Source: Actinomycetota bacterium
Lineage (GTDB): Bacteria; Actinomycetota; Acidimicrobiia; Acidimicrobiales; Microtrichaceae
Assembly: GCA_018268735.1 (NCBI GenBank)
Contig: JAFDWA010000013.1
Coordinates: 1 to 15,337, forward strand
DNA: 15,337 bases
Direction of reading: 5' to 3'
A model generated the notes under the pieces. It made no database searches. It was not told where the DNA came from and worked only from the letters and a program-made list of their open reading frames with translations. Numbering within the stretch: the first letter of the stretch is position 1; each line of letters starts with the position of its first letter. Position numbers and translations under genes: made by a program. This document shows, one piece after another, positions 1 to 8,882 of this stretch.

Positions 1-1
1 C

Positions 2-184
2 AAGACCCGATCGAGCCTGCGCTTCGGCTCACCGTTCGAGGCGGTCGGCCACGACAAGCAGCGTCGCATCCGCCGCCTCGCGATGACCTGGCTCGCGGTC
101 CACCGAGCCCGGGCGCACCACCTGCGCTTCGACGTGGTCGCGGTCACCGGCGGTCGCATCGAGGTGCTCGAGGCGGCGTTCTGA
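2..184 (+). CDS. yraN: YraN family (UPF0102) protein, C-terminal part
   Basis: This is the 3' end of a gene cut by the left edge; 60 codons remain before the TGA. The visible part starts with KTRSS, continues with FGSPFEAVGHDKQRRIRRLA and ends in a short strand region (FDVVAV, then RIEVLEAAF). This matches the second half of YraN/UPF0102 proteins, a small nuclease-like fold of unproven function in which the lysine of the V-K-T-R motif belongs to a putative active site. YraN genes commonly sit just before comM and dprA in actinobacteria, as here, which supports the call. The 21 bases after the stop separate it from a convergent minus-strand gene, and I see no terminator there. The start and N-terminal half are outside the window. 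Confidence 0.85.
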   Translation, partial: KTRSSLRFGSPFEAVGHDKQRRIRRLAMTWLAVHRARAHHLRFDVVAVTGGRIEVLEAAF

Positions 185-205
185 ACCGGAGCGTCGATGC
201 ACCCC

Positions 206-415
206 TCAGCGGCGTGGAGCACGCGTGAGGCGGCGTTCCCAGCATCCCCGGTGCCAGTGGCGGCGAAGGTCGGGGGCGTCGCGCGGCACTGCGACGACGT
301 GGCCCGTCCGCGGCGGGATGTCGCGGTTGCAGCCGGGGCACACGTAGCGCTTGGCGGCCTCGTAGGGCTGGATGCGTCGGACGTCGCAGTCGGCGGTGGC
401 GGTGTAGTCGCGCAC
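206..415 (-). CDS. small conserved Cys/His protein, possible zinc-binding
   Basis: This encodes a 69-residue protein from a GTG at 415. I do not know a gene name for it. After a short N-terminus it has Y-V-C-P-G-C (Cys26, Cys29), then I-P-P-R-T-G-H-V-V (His39), then H-W-H-R-G-C-W (His53, His55, Cys58), and a basic tail. The spacing of two CxxC cysteines, a histidine and an HxHxxC cluster looks like a small metal-binding ribbon; zinc is an inference. Short proteins with this CPGC...HVV...HWH...CW pattern are, from memory, widespread in actinobacteria and often labelled hypothetical or 'ATP/GTP-binding', a label nothing here supports since no P-loop is present. It lies 8 bases after the small membrane gene at 424-534, so the two are probably one transcript, opposite in direction to all other genes in the window. 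The Shine-Dalgarno (SD) site before the GTG is weak. Confidence 0.72.
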   Translation of the reverse strand: MRDYTATADCDVRRIQPYEAAKRYVCPGCNRDIPPRTGHVVAVPRDAPDLRRHWHRGCWERRLTRAPRR

Positions 416-423
416 GGTGCCGC

Positions 424-534
424 TCAGCCGAGCAGAGCCCAGACGAGGACCCCCGCAGCCACGAGCAGCGCCGCGCCGACGTAGAGGTAGTCCCAGTTCG
501 ATCGACGGTGCTGTCGGTGCGGGTTCATGCCCAT
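424..534 (-). CDS. very small single-pass membrane protein
   Basis: This is a 36-codon reading frame with ATG at 534 (a second ATG at 528 would give 34 residues). The N-terminus is polar and basic (NPHRQHRRSNWDY), followed by one strong hydrophobic segment of about 20 residues rich in Ala, Leu and Val that ends WALLG at the C-terminus. This suggests a single-pass or tail-anchored protein with a cytoplasmic basic head. The frame stays open upstream to 675, but that part is a Pro/Arg-rich GC-shadow translation, so I chose the short form. It ends 8 bases before the GTG of the Cys/His protein, which suggests a two-gene unit. The function is unknown. Its small size makes a chance ORF possible, but the clean amphipathic-to-hydrophobic layout and tight spacing argue for a real gene. 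Confidence 0.5.
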   Translation of the reverse strand: MGMNPHRQHRRSNWDYLYVGAALLVAAGVLVWALLG

Positions 535-624
535 GCCCGATCTTCGCGCTCCGCGCCCGATCCGGCTGCGACGACGCGGCGGCACCGGCGCACGGCCGGG
601 GCGGAGCAGGGCGGCGCGGGGGAG

Positions 625-644
625 CGGGGGGAGCGGTCCCCCCG
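625..644. repeat. GC-only hairpin in the divergent intergenic region
   Basis: Six G (626-631) and six C (638-643) flank a 6-base loop, and C625/G644 extend the stem to 7 base pairs. No T-run follows on either strand. It lies between the divergent small membrane gene and comM, upstream of the putative comM -10 element. It could stop read-through coming from yraN, or have no role. Confidence 0.4.
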
Positions 645-676
645 GCCGTCGCCGGGCGACGTCCCGCAGCGGCACC

Positions 677-682
677 TAAGGT
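677..682 (+). promoter_or_regulatory. possible -10 element for comM (TAAGGT)
   Basis: TAAGGT fits the actinobacterial TANNNT -10 pattern and is one of few A/T-rich hexamers in this very GC-rich 258-base gap. A transcript from about 689 would have a leader of roughly 100 bases before the comM GTG. No convincing -35 box is visible, so this is a weak call. Confidence 0.22.
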
Positions 683-792
683 GGCCGCACCGGCCGCTTC
701 GGTCGGGATCGCAGCCCGGCGCTGCCCGCCGTGTCCAGGACGACACGGCCCGATCCGGGCGCTCGGGCCCGGACGCTCTCGGGGAGTCGCCT

Positions 793-2301
793 GTGCTCGC
801 GTCCGTCACCTCCGCAACCCTGCTCGGCGTACGAGGCCACCTCGTCACCGTGGAGGCGCACGTCTCGAGCGGTCTTCCCGGCTTCACGATCGTGGGGCTC
901 CCGGATGCGTCGTGTCGCGAGTCCCGTGATCGAGTGCGGGCCGCCCTGCTGTCATCGGGTCACGAGTGGCGTCAGCAGCGCGTCACGGTGAACCTGGCCC
1001 CGACGAACCTGCGCAAGGTGGGCGCTGGGCTCGACCTGGCGATCGCGCTCGCCCTGCTCGCTGCGACGGAGCAGATCGACGCCGAGGTGCTGCGGGACCG
1101 GGCGTTCGTCGCCGAGCTCGGCCTCGACGGCGGACTTCGCCACGTCGTCGGGATGCTGCCGCTGTGCGAGGCGGTCGGCGCAGCGCGTCCGGTCGTCGCC
1201 ATCGACGACGTCGCCGAGGCGTCGCTCGTGCGTCGCGACGCGCAGGGTGCTCGGACCCTGCGTGGCCTCGTCGCTGCCCTGGCGGGTGAGGAGCCGTGGC
1301 CGGACCCGCCGCCTCGGCACCGGCGCCTCGACGCACCGGCCGAGCCCGACCTCGCCGACGTGCAGGGACAGACCGTGGCCCGACTCGCGCTCGAGGTCGC
1401 TGCCGCGGGTGGTCACCACCTGCTGATGGTGGGACCACCGGGGGCGGGCAAGACCATGCTCGCCGAGCGTCTGCCCGGGCTGCTGCCCGACCTCGACGAC
1501 GCTGCCGCGCTCGAGGTGTCTCGAGTCCACTCGGCGGCGGGGGCGCTGCAGGAGGTCGAGGGCCTCGTGCGTCGCCCCCCGATGCGCGCGCCGCACCACA
1601 CCGCGTCGATGGTCGCGCTCGTCGGCGGTGGCTCCTCGGTGCTGCGGCCCGGTGAGATCTCCCTCGCGTCCGGCGGCGTGCTGTTCCTCGACGAGCTGGG
1701 GGAGTTCCCCGCGTCGCACCTCGATGCGCTGCGCCAGCCGCTCGAGTCGGGCGTGGTCCGCGTCGCCCGAGCCCACGTGGGTGCCACCCTGCCGGCACGG
1801 TTCCTCCTCGTCGGCGCGACGAACCCCTGTCCATGTGGGGCCGGACCGCTGGGGCCGTGCCGTTGCAGCCCGGCGCAGGTCCAGCGCTACCTCCGCCGGC
1901 TGTCGGGCCCGCTCCTCGACCGCTTCGACCTCGGCCTGTGGGTCGACCCACCACCTGCAGCCGACGTGCTCGGCGCCGGCTCCCGCGGGGAGTCGAGTGC
2001 GCTGGTCCGCGGGCGGGTGGCACGCGCACGCGCGAAGGCGAACGCCCGGGGCGTGCAGGCCAACCGCCAACTCCGTGGCGAGCTCCTGGAGCGCGCAGCT
2101 CCGCTGTCGGCGCAAGCCCTCGACCTGCTGCGCGAGCGGATCGCCGACGGTCGCCTCACGATGCGCGGTGCACAGCGGGTCCGGGCCGTCACCCTGACCT
2201 TGATGGACCTCGACGGGGTCGACGGTGTGCTGGAGGTCGACCACGTGCAGGTCGCGCTGTCGCTGCGGTCCCACGGCGCCGCCCTGGGGGTGGCGGCGTG
2301 A
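793..2301 (+). CDS. comM: ComM/YifB family Mg-chelatase-like AAA+ ATPase
   Basis: The protein is 502 residues, the usual family length. The GTG at 793 is chosen because GGGGAG (781-786) lies 6 bases upstream and because the product then starts at the family's N-terminus (LASVTSATLLGVRGHLVTVE); the longer frame upstream is Arg/Pro-rich shadow. The N-terminal Lon-protease-like domain (about 1-170) is followed by the AAA+ domain with Walker A GPPGAGKT (214-221) and Walker B LFLDEL (Asp300, Glu301). The cysteine cluster CPC...CRC (Cys346, 348, 356, 358) and then SGPLLDRFDL are family hallmarks, and a helical C-terminal domain ends the protein. In Gram-negative bacteria ComM is a hexameric helicase that promotes branch migration during natural transformation. 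The old 'magnesium chelatase' name is misleading. The stop overlaps the dprA start (GTGA), which implies coupled translation. Confidence 0.95.
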   Translation: MLASVTSATLLGVRGHLVTVEAHVSSGLPGFTIVGLPDASCRESRDRVRAALLSSGHEWRQQRVTVNLAPTNLRKVGAGLDLAIALALLAATEQIDAEVLRDRAFVAELGLDGGLRHVVGMLPLCEAVGAARPVVAIDDVAEASLVRRDAQGARTLRGLVAALAGEEPWPDPPPRHRRLDAPAEPDLADVQGQTVARLALEVAAAGGHHLLMVGPPGAGKTMLAERLPGLLPDLDDAAALEVSRVHSAAGALQEVEGLVRRPPMRAPHHTASMVALVGGGSSVLRPGEISLASGGVLFLDELGEFPASHLDALRQPLESGVVRVARAHVGATLPARFLLVGATNPCPCGAGPLGPCRCSPAQVQRYLRRLSGPLLDRFDLGLWVDPPPAADVLGAGSRGESSALVRGRVARARAKANARGVQANRQLRGELLERAAPLSAQALDLLRERIADGRLTMRGAQRVRAVTLTLMDLDGVDGVLEVDHVQVALSLRSHGAALGVAA

Positions 2302-3491
2302 GCCGCGTGGACCGGCGCGAGGACAGCACCGTGGAGCGCACAGCGACGCCGCTGCCGCACGAGGCGTACCTCGGGGCGCTCGCGTCGCTGCCGATGCTGG
2401 GCTCGACGTCGTTGCGACACCTCCTGGCACAGGGGAGTCCGCTCGAGGTGTGGGATCGGATCGAACGCGGACGGATCAGCCGCTCCCTGCTGGAGGCCCT
2501 GCCGCAGCAGGTGCGCGCTGCGGCACGCACCTGGCCCGCAGCAGCTGCCGACATCGACCCGGACCGCTTGTGGCGTCGTTGGAGCGCCGCCGGCATCGGC
2601 GTGGTGTCGCTCGGCGCCCCCGCCTATCCACCCTGCCTCGTGTCGGATCCGGATCCCCCCGTCCTCCTGTTCCATCGAGGTGATCCCGACGTCCTCGCCG
2701 CGCCCCGCGTCGCGGTGATCGGGACCCGGAGGGCGACGACCTACGGTCGCCGTGTCGCCGCCGAGCTCGGCAGGGACCTGGCTGCTGCCGGGGTCTGCGT
2801 GGTGTCTGGGCTCGCGCTCGGCATCGATGCAGCAGCGCACCGTGGCTCGCTGGGTCCCCGTGCAGCGGCCGGCCCGGCGGCGGTCGTCGGTGGTGGCGTC
2901 GACGCACCTGGTCCCGTCGCCAACGCCGATCTCGCCCGTGAGGTGATCGCCCGGGGCGTGGTGCTCTCGGAGGTGCCGCCTCGAACGGCGCCAGCCCCGT
3001 GGCGCTTCCCGGTGCGCAACCGGATCCTCGCCGGCCTCGCGCAGGTCGTCGTCGTGGTCGAGTCCGCTGCGACCGGCGGCTCGCTGTCGACGGTGGAGCA
3101 GGCGCAGCTCCGGGATCGGGCGGTGCTGGCCGTGCCCGGGCCGGTCGGCGGTGGCGCGTCGGAGGGAACGAACCGCCTGATCGCTGACGGCGCAGGGGTG
3201 TGCACCGGGGTGGAGGACGTCCTCGTGGCGCTCGGCCTCGGCGGCGCGGGGGTTGTCGCGACGGATGCCGCTGTCGAACCTCGGGAGGCGCCGCGGGGCG
3301 ACGCGGCGCTCGTGCTCCACGCGATCGGCCACATGCCGACCTCGGTCGAGGCGCTCGCACGGGACACCGGCCTCGACGTCGTGCGGCTGTCCGCTGCGCT
3401 GGGTGAGCTCGAACGCGGTCGATGGGCCGAGCGGAGAGGACCGTTCGTCGAGCGCATCGCCCGCACGGGCAGTGGAGGACCTCCCCGGTGA
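2298..3491 (+). CDS. dprA: DNA-processing protein DprA (Smf)
   Basis: DprA binds incoming single-stranded DNA and loads RecA. The product is 397 residues from the GTG at 2298, which overlaps the comM stop and has a G-rich SD site at 2285-2290. GTG at 2307 or 2331 are alternatives, the latter with GAGGA nearby. Layout: an N-terminal helical region (about 20-80), the Rossmann-like DprA core (about 115-310) and a C-terminal winged-helix-like region (about 335-390). Core motifs seen are VAVIGTRRAT (138-147), SGLALGID (170-177), FPVRNRILAG (237-246), GGSLST (260-265) and GTNRLIADGA (290-299). It departs from the usual pattern in places: the basic residue usual in SGLARGID is Leu, and the usual G-x-D-x-x-Y-P region reads GGVDAPGPVAN. 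The ends of the fold remain intact, so I take it as functional. The neighbours comM and xerC support a DNA uptake and recombination role. Confidence 0.93.
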   Translation: MSRVDRREDSTVERTATPLPHEAYLGALASLPMLGSTSLRHLLAQGSPLEVWDRIERGRISRSLLEALPQQVRAAARTWPAAAADIDPDRLWRRWSAAGIGVVSLGAPAYPPCLVSDPDPPVLLFHRGDPDVLAAPRVAVIGTRRATTYGRRVAAELGRDLAAAGVCVVSGLALGIDAAAHRGSLGPRAAAGPAAVVGGGVDAPGPVANADLAREVIARGVVLSEVPPRTAPAPWRFPVRNRILAGLAQVVVVVESAATGGSLSTVEQAQLRDRAVLAVPGPVGGGASEGTNRLIADGAGVCTGVEDVLVALGLGGAGVVATDAAVEPREAPRGDAALVLHAIGHMPTSVEALARDTGLDVVRLSAALGELERGRWAERRGPFVERIARTGSGGPPR

Positions 3492-3633
3492 GCGACCGCG
3501 GGGGAGCGGCGGTGCTCGGTGGCGAGTCCGACGGCATCGATCCATCCGGCCCTCTGGGGTGGCAGCATGCTCGGGCGCCCCGCATCCCGAGCGCCGTCCG
3601 TTCAGCGGGTGTGTTTTCACGGACCGCGCTCGG

Positions 3634-3639
3634 TACGCT
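3634..3639 (+). promoter_or_regulatory. possible -10 element for xerC-whiG (TACGCT)
   Basis: TACGCT lies 36 bases before the xerC GTG in the 184-base gap after dprA. TGTTTT at 3612-3617, with a 16-base spacer, is the best -35 candidate and sits in the only T-rich stretch of the gap. This suggests that xerC and the sigma factor form a separate transcript from comM-dprA. The evidence is pattern only. Confidence 0.35.
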
Positions 3640-3675
3640 ACGGAGAGCAGTCGACTACAGGCAGGGGCGGTCAGA

Positions 3676-4608
3676 GTGCCGGACGGTTCGTGGGACATCG
3701 AGGAGTTCATCGTGGCGGTCCCGCTCGCGACGTCGACCCTCGTCGTCTACGAGCGGGACGTCCGCTCCTTCGCCCGCTGGGCCGGCAGCGCTCCACGTCA
3801 GGCACTCGGACCCGCTGACGTCGACCGCGACACGGTCCGCGCCCACCTCGCCGAGCTCGCAGCGGCCGGGAAGGCGCCACGGACGATCGCGCGGACGATG
3901 GCGTCGCTGCGCCGCTACTTCGGCTGGTGCGTCCGCACCCACCGCGTCGGCGTCGACCCCACCACGGGTGTGCATGCGCCGACCGGGGCATCGAGGCTGC
4001 CCAGGGTGCTGCGATCCGACGAGCTGCACGCCGTGCTCGACGAGCCCCCGACGAACGACGATCCCCTCGTCGCCGCCCGCGACGACGCCGTGCTCGAGGT
4101 GCTCTACGGGTCCGGGTTGCGGGTCTCGGAGCTCTGCGGCCTCGATGTCGACGACGTCGACCTGGATCGCTCGCGGCTCACCGTCTGGGGCAAGGGCGCC
4201 AAGCAGCGGATCGTGCCGCTCAGCGGACCGGCCCGGGACCGCCTCGGCGACTGGATCGGAGTGCTCGGCGCCGTGGGAGCCGACGTCGGGATGCGCACCA
4301 GGTGGCTCACCGAGGTCGCAGGTGCCGTCGACCTCGGCACGGACGCGCCGGCGCTGTTCCACAACCGTCGCGGTCGTCGCATCGGAGCTCGCGACGTCCG
4401 CCGCCTGCTCGATCGCCGGTCACCGGTCCCGACGCACCCACACGCGCTGCGCCACACCTTCGCCACCCACCTCCTCGACGGTGGCGCCGACCTCCGCGTG
4501 GTGCAGGAGCTGCTCGGCCACGCCGACCTCGCGACCACGCAGATCTACACCCACGTCAGCAAGGACCGACTCCGTCGTGTCTTCCGAGAGAGCCACCCGA
4601 GGGCCTGA
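3676..4608 (+). CDS. xerC: tyrosine recombinase XerC
   Basis: This is a site-specific tyrosine recombinase of 310 residues, a typical Xer length. The GTG at 3676 is preceded by a G-rich SD-like run (about 3663-3670) and gives the normal N-terminus. The SAM-like core-binding domain (about 6-95) has VYERDVRSFARW and the R-T-I-A-R-T-M-A-S-L-R-R-Y-F helix. The catalytic domain follows with all active-site residues: Arg149 (GSGLRVSELCGL), Lys173 (WGKGAKQR), His256 and Arg259 (HALRHTFATHLL), His282 (LLGHADL) and the nucleophile Tyr291 (TTQIYTHVS). Xer recombinases resolve chromosome dimers at dif during segregation. The family member in this position of actinobacterial genomes is usually called XerC, but sequence alone does not separate XerC from XerD. 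A slightly expanded segment at about 198-225 sits in the catalytic domain. Its stop shares one base with the start of the sigma-factor gene. Confidence 0.92.
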   Translation: MPDGSWDIEEFIVAVPLATSTLVVYERDVRSFARWAGSAPRQALGPADVDRDTVRAHLAELAAAGKAPRTIARTMASLRRYFGWCVRTHRVGVDPTTGVHAPTGASRLPRVLRSDELHAVLDEPPTNDDPLVAARDDAVLEVLYGSGLRVSELCGLDVDDVDLDRSRLTVWGKGAKQRIVPLSGPARDRLGDWIGVLGAVGADVGMRTRWLTEVAGAVDLGTDAPALFHNRRGRRIGARDVRRLLDRRSPVPTHPHALRHTFATHLLDGGADLRVVQELLGHADLATTQIYTHVSKDRLRRVFRESHPRA

Positions 4609-5414
4609 TGACCACGCGAACGAGGATCGACGACACACGGACCGAGGTCGAGCTCGAGCGGTTGTGGCGCGCCTACAAGCGCTCCGGCACCACGAGGGCT
4701 CGTGAGGCGCTGATCGTGCACTACTCGCCGCTCGTCAAGTACGTGGCCAGCCGCCTCGCCGTCGGCTTGCCCCAGAACGTCGAGCAGTCCGACCTCGTCA
4801 GCTACGGCATGTTCGGGCTCATCGACGCGATCGACAAGTTCGAGCTGGAGCGCGGCTACAAGTTCGAGACCTACGCCATCTCGCGGATCAAGGGGTCGAT
4901 CCTCGACGAGCTGCGATCCATCGACTGGGTGCCGAGATCGGTCCGCTCGAAGGTGCGCCAGATCGAGCGCGCGTACGCAAAGCTCGAGGCCCAGCACCAC
5001 CGTGCCCCGTCGGACGAGGAGCTCGCCGCAGAGCTGCGGTGGACCGATGAGCAGCTGCAGACGGCGCTGAGCCAGATCTCCAACGTCGGCCTCGCTGCGC
5101 TCGACGAGATCCTCACGGGTTCCGGCGAGCGTGGCGAGGCGATCACCCTCGGCGACACGATCGCGGACCGCAGCTCGCACGGACCGATGGGGGCCTTCGA
5201 GGTGGCCGAGACCCGCCAGCTCCTCGCACAGGCGGTCAACGGGCTCCCCGAGCGCGAGAAGATCGTCCTGACGCTCTACTACTACGAGAGCCTCACGCTC
5301 CAGGAGATCGGGCGCGTGCTCGGGGTCACGGAGTCACGCGTGTGCCAGATCCACACCAAGGCGGTGCTGCACCTGCGCAGCCGGTTCAACTCGATGGACC
5401 GCATCCCGAGCTGA
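4608..5414 (+). CDS. whiG: WhiG/FliA-family RNA polymerase sigma factor
   Basis: This is a group 3 sigma factor of 268 residues. The ATG at 4608 uses the last base of the xerC stop (TGATG), with GAGGG at 4599-4603 as SD site. Region 2 (about 34-105) has [34 protein letters not shown] and [20 protein letters not shown]. Region 3 spans about 106-185 and begins with the WVPRSVR helix typical of FliA/WhiG. Region 4 (about 203-262) has [15 protein letters not shown] and the helix-turn-helix [20 protein letters not shown]. Streptomyces WhiG drives early sporulation genes, and FliA drives flagellar and chemotaxis genes. The position between xerC and rpsB matches that of whiG in actinobacteria. Which process it controls here cannot be read from the window, since no flagellar or sporulation gene and no FliA-type promoter is visible. 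Confidence 0.93.
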   Translation: MTTRTRIDDTRTEVELERLWRAYKRSGTTRAREALIVHYSPLVKYVASRLAVGLPQNVEQSDLVSYGMFGLIDAIDKFELERGYKFETYAISRIKGSILDELRSIDWVPRSVRSKVRQIERAYAKLEAQHHRAPSDEELAAELRWTDEQLQTALSQISNVGLAALDEILTGSGERGEAITLGDTIADRSSHGPMGAFEVAETRQLLAQAVNGLPEREKIVLTLYYYESLTLQEIGRVLGVTESRVCQIHTKAVLHLRSRFNSMDRIPS

Positions 5415-5431
5415 GCGGGGCGCCGCCGGCG

Positions 5432-5446
5432 GGAGCGGCCCGCTCC
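5432..5446 (+). terminator. possible hairpin terminator after the sigma-factor gene
   Basis: GGAGCG (5432-5437) and CGCTCC (5441-5446) form a 6-base-pair stem with a 3-base loop, 17 bases after the sigma-factor stop. No T-run follows, so it is at best a tail-less terminator of the kind proposed for high-GC actinobacteria. Confidence 0.28.
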
Positions 5447-5534
5447 TCCCGGCCCCCGCAACGACCCTTCCCCCGAGCAGGCCAGCCCGCGTCGCACAGC
5501 TGGGACGCGCGCCGAGGCAGTGGTGGAGGGTCCT

Positions 5535-6137
5535 GTGCGCCGAGTCGTCGTCGTGGTGGCGATCGCTGCGCTGCTGGCGACGTCGATCGCATCGCTGCCG
5601 GGGGGTGCTCCACCGGCGTCGGCGGGAGCTGCGATGGGGCTGTCGACTCGACGCGCCGCCCGCCCTCTGCGGTCGTGGTCCTCGACGACGCTCCTCGCCG
5701 TCCCGGGCGGAGCAGACCCAGGGCGTGCTGGAGCGCTCCGCTACCGCCCGCCGGTCGACGCCCCGGTGATCGACCCCTTCCGCGCTCCCACGTCGCCGTA
5801 CGGCCCGGGCAACCGCGGCATCGAGTACGCGACCGCTGCGGACACGCCGGCCAGATCGATCGGCGAGGGGACCGTCACCTTCGCGGGTCGGGTGGCGGGC
5901 AGGGGCGTCGTCACCGTCGCGCATCCCGATGGGCTCCGTTCGTCGCTGACCGGGCTCGGCACGGTCGTCGTCGCCGTCGGCGACCTGGTCGAGGGCGGGA
6001 CGGTCCTCGGACTCACGACCACCGTGGTGCACCTCGGCGTGCGGAGGGGCGACGAGTACCTGGACCCGGCGACGCTGTTCGACTCCGGTGGGCCCCCGCG
6101 ACATGCGGTGCTGGTGCCGATCCCACGGTCCCGCTGA
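5535..6137 (+). CDS. secreted M23/LytM-like protein with degenerate zinc site
   Basis: The product is 200 residues from the GTG at 5535, chosen because GGAGGG (5525-5530) lies 4 bases upstream and because it gives a clean signal peptide: RR, a hydrophobic stretch [12 protein letters not shown], then a likely cleavage near P-A-S-A-G-A (about 27-32). GTG at 5520 or 5523 would add a few residues. Residues about 75-182 fit an M23/LytM domain: [58 protein letters not shown]. In active M23 enzymes the first zinc ligands are in H-R-G-I/V-D and the last in H-x-H. Here these read N93-R-G-I-E97 and V-V-H166, so the first histidine and the general-base histidine are gone and Asp is replaced by Glu. I infer a non-catalytic LytM domain, perhaps an activator of cell-wall hydrolases as EnvC/NlpD are in enterobacteria. 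M23 proteins are common between whiG and rpsB in actinobacteria. Confidence 0.82.
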   Translation: MRRVVVVVAIAALLATSIASLPGGAPPASAGAAMGLSTRRAARPLRSWSSTTLLAVPGGADPGRAGALRYRPPVDAPVIDPFRAPTSPYGPGNRGIEYATAADTPARSIGEGTVTFAGRVAGRGVVTVAHPDGLRSSLTGLGTVVVAVGDLVEGGTVLGLTTTVVHLGVRRGDEYLDPATLFDSGGPPRHAVLVPIPRSR

Positions 6138-6160
6138 TGGTCCGGGCATCACCCGCCGAC

Positions 6161-6166
6161 TACACT
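6161..6166 (+). promoter_or_regulatory. possible -10 element of the rpsB-tsf promoter (TACACT)
   Basis: TACACT lies 23 bases after the stop of the LytM-like gene and fits TANNNT well. The predicted transcript start near 6173 leaves a leader of roughly 147 bases before rpsB. No good -35 box is visible 16-18 bases upstream. Confidence 0.42.
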
Positions 6167-6246
6167 GCCCCGTCGGCCCGGAACCGGGTCGATCGGGACG
6201 CGGCACCGCCGCTGCCCGCATCCACAGACCAGAACCGCCCGGGCGC

Positions 6247-6308
6247 TCTCTTCGGTCGCCGACCCCACGTGGTCGGTGTCGCATCCGGGTCTCGCCGAAC
6301 CGAAGGGA
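6247..6308 (+). promoter_or_regulatory. structured rpsB leader, candidate translational control element
   Basis: Two nested inverted repeats are visible. The outer arm 6247-6256 (TCTCTTCGGT) pairs with 6299-6308 (ACCGAAGGGA) over 10 base pairs, including one G-T wobble. Inside it, CCGACC (6259-6264) pairs with GGTCGG (6271-6276) around a 6-base loop. The 3' end of the outer stem touches the first base of the rpsB SD site AAGGAG (6308-6313), so folding could hide the ribosome site. In E. coli, S2 represses its own rpsB-tsf mRNA through the leader; a similar role here is inference. Confidence 0.45.
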
Positions 6309-6319
6309 AGGAGCACAAC

Positions 6320-8810
<2,491 letters not shown>

Positions 8811-8821
8811 ACCGGCACCTG

Positions 8822-8842
8822 TCCTGATCCGGCGGGTCAGGA
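8822..8842 (+). terminator. hairpin between pyrH and frr, possible attenuator
   Basis: TCCTGATCC (8822-8830) and GGGTCAGGA (8834-8842) form a 9-base-pair stem with one T-G wobble and a GGC loop, starting 12 bases after the pyrH stop. It lacks a T-run, so it may be a partial terminator, an mRNA stabiliser, or a processing site that sets frr level apart from pyrH. Just downstream, CCCAC (8847-8851 or 8851-8855) could pair with GTGGG (8867-8871), which overlaps the frr SD site. Confidence 0.4.
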
Positions 8843-8882
8843 GTGTCCCACCCACGGTGTCCGGTTGTGGGAGGCTGGCGCG

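Noticed and set aside
508..792. N-terminal extension of comM to the first ATG at 508
   Set aside because: The extra 95 residues are Arg/Pro/Ser-rich shadow sequence crossing the divergent small gene. The GTG at 793 has an SD site and gives the family N-terminus.
952..2430. Long minus-strand open frame (492 codons) opposite comM, and similar ones at 1887-3710 and 7893-9473
   Set aside because: High-GC coding DNA leaves long open frames on the opposite strand. Their translations are low-complexity Arg/Pro/His/Gly-rich with no recognisable domain, and they overlap well-supported genes entirely.
3488..4705. GTG overlapping the dprA stop (GTGA), opening a long frame through xerC
   Set aside because: It mimics the overlaps at comM/dprA and dxr/rseP, but the frame is out of register with xerC and its translation is a Ser/Arg/Pro-rich shadow.
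5520..5534. Earlier start (GTG 5520/5523) for the LytM-like protein
   Set aside because: The GGAGGG SD site lies inside this stretch, and starting at 5535 gives a normal signal peptide beginning with two arginines.
3492..6319. WhiG/FliA-type promoter (TAAA and GCCGATAA boxes) controlling genes in this window
   Set aside because: I found no TAAA with a properly spaced GCCGAT-like box in the intergenic regions.
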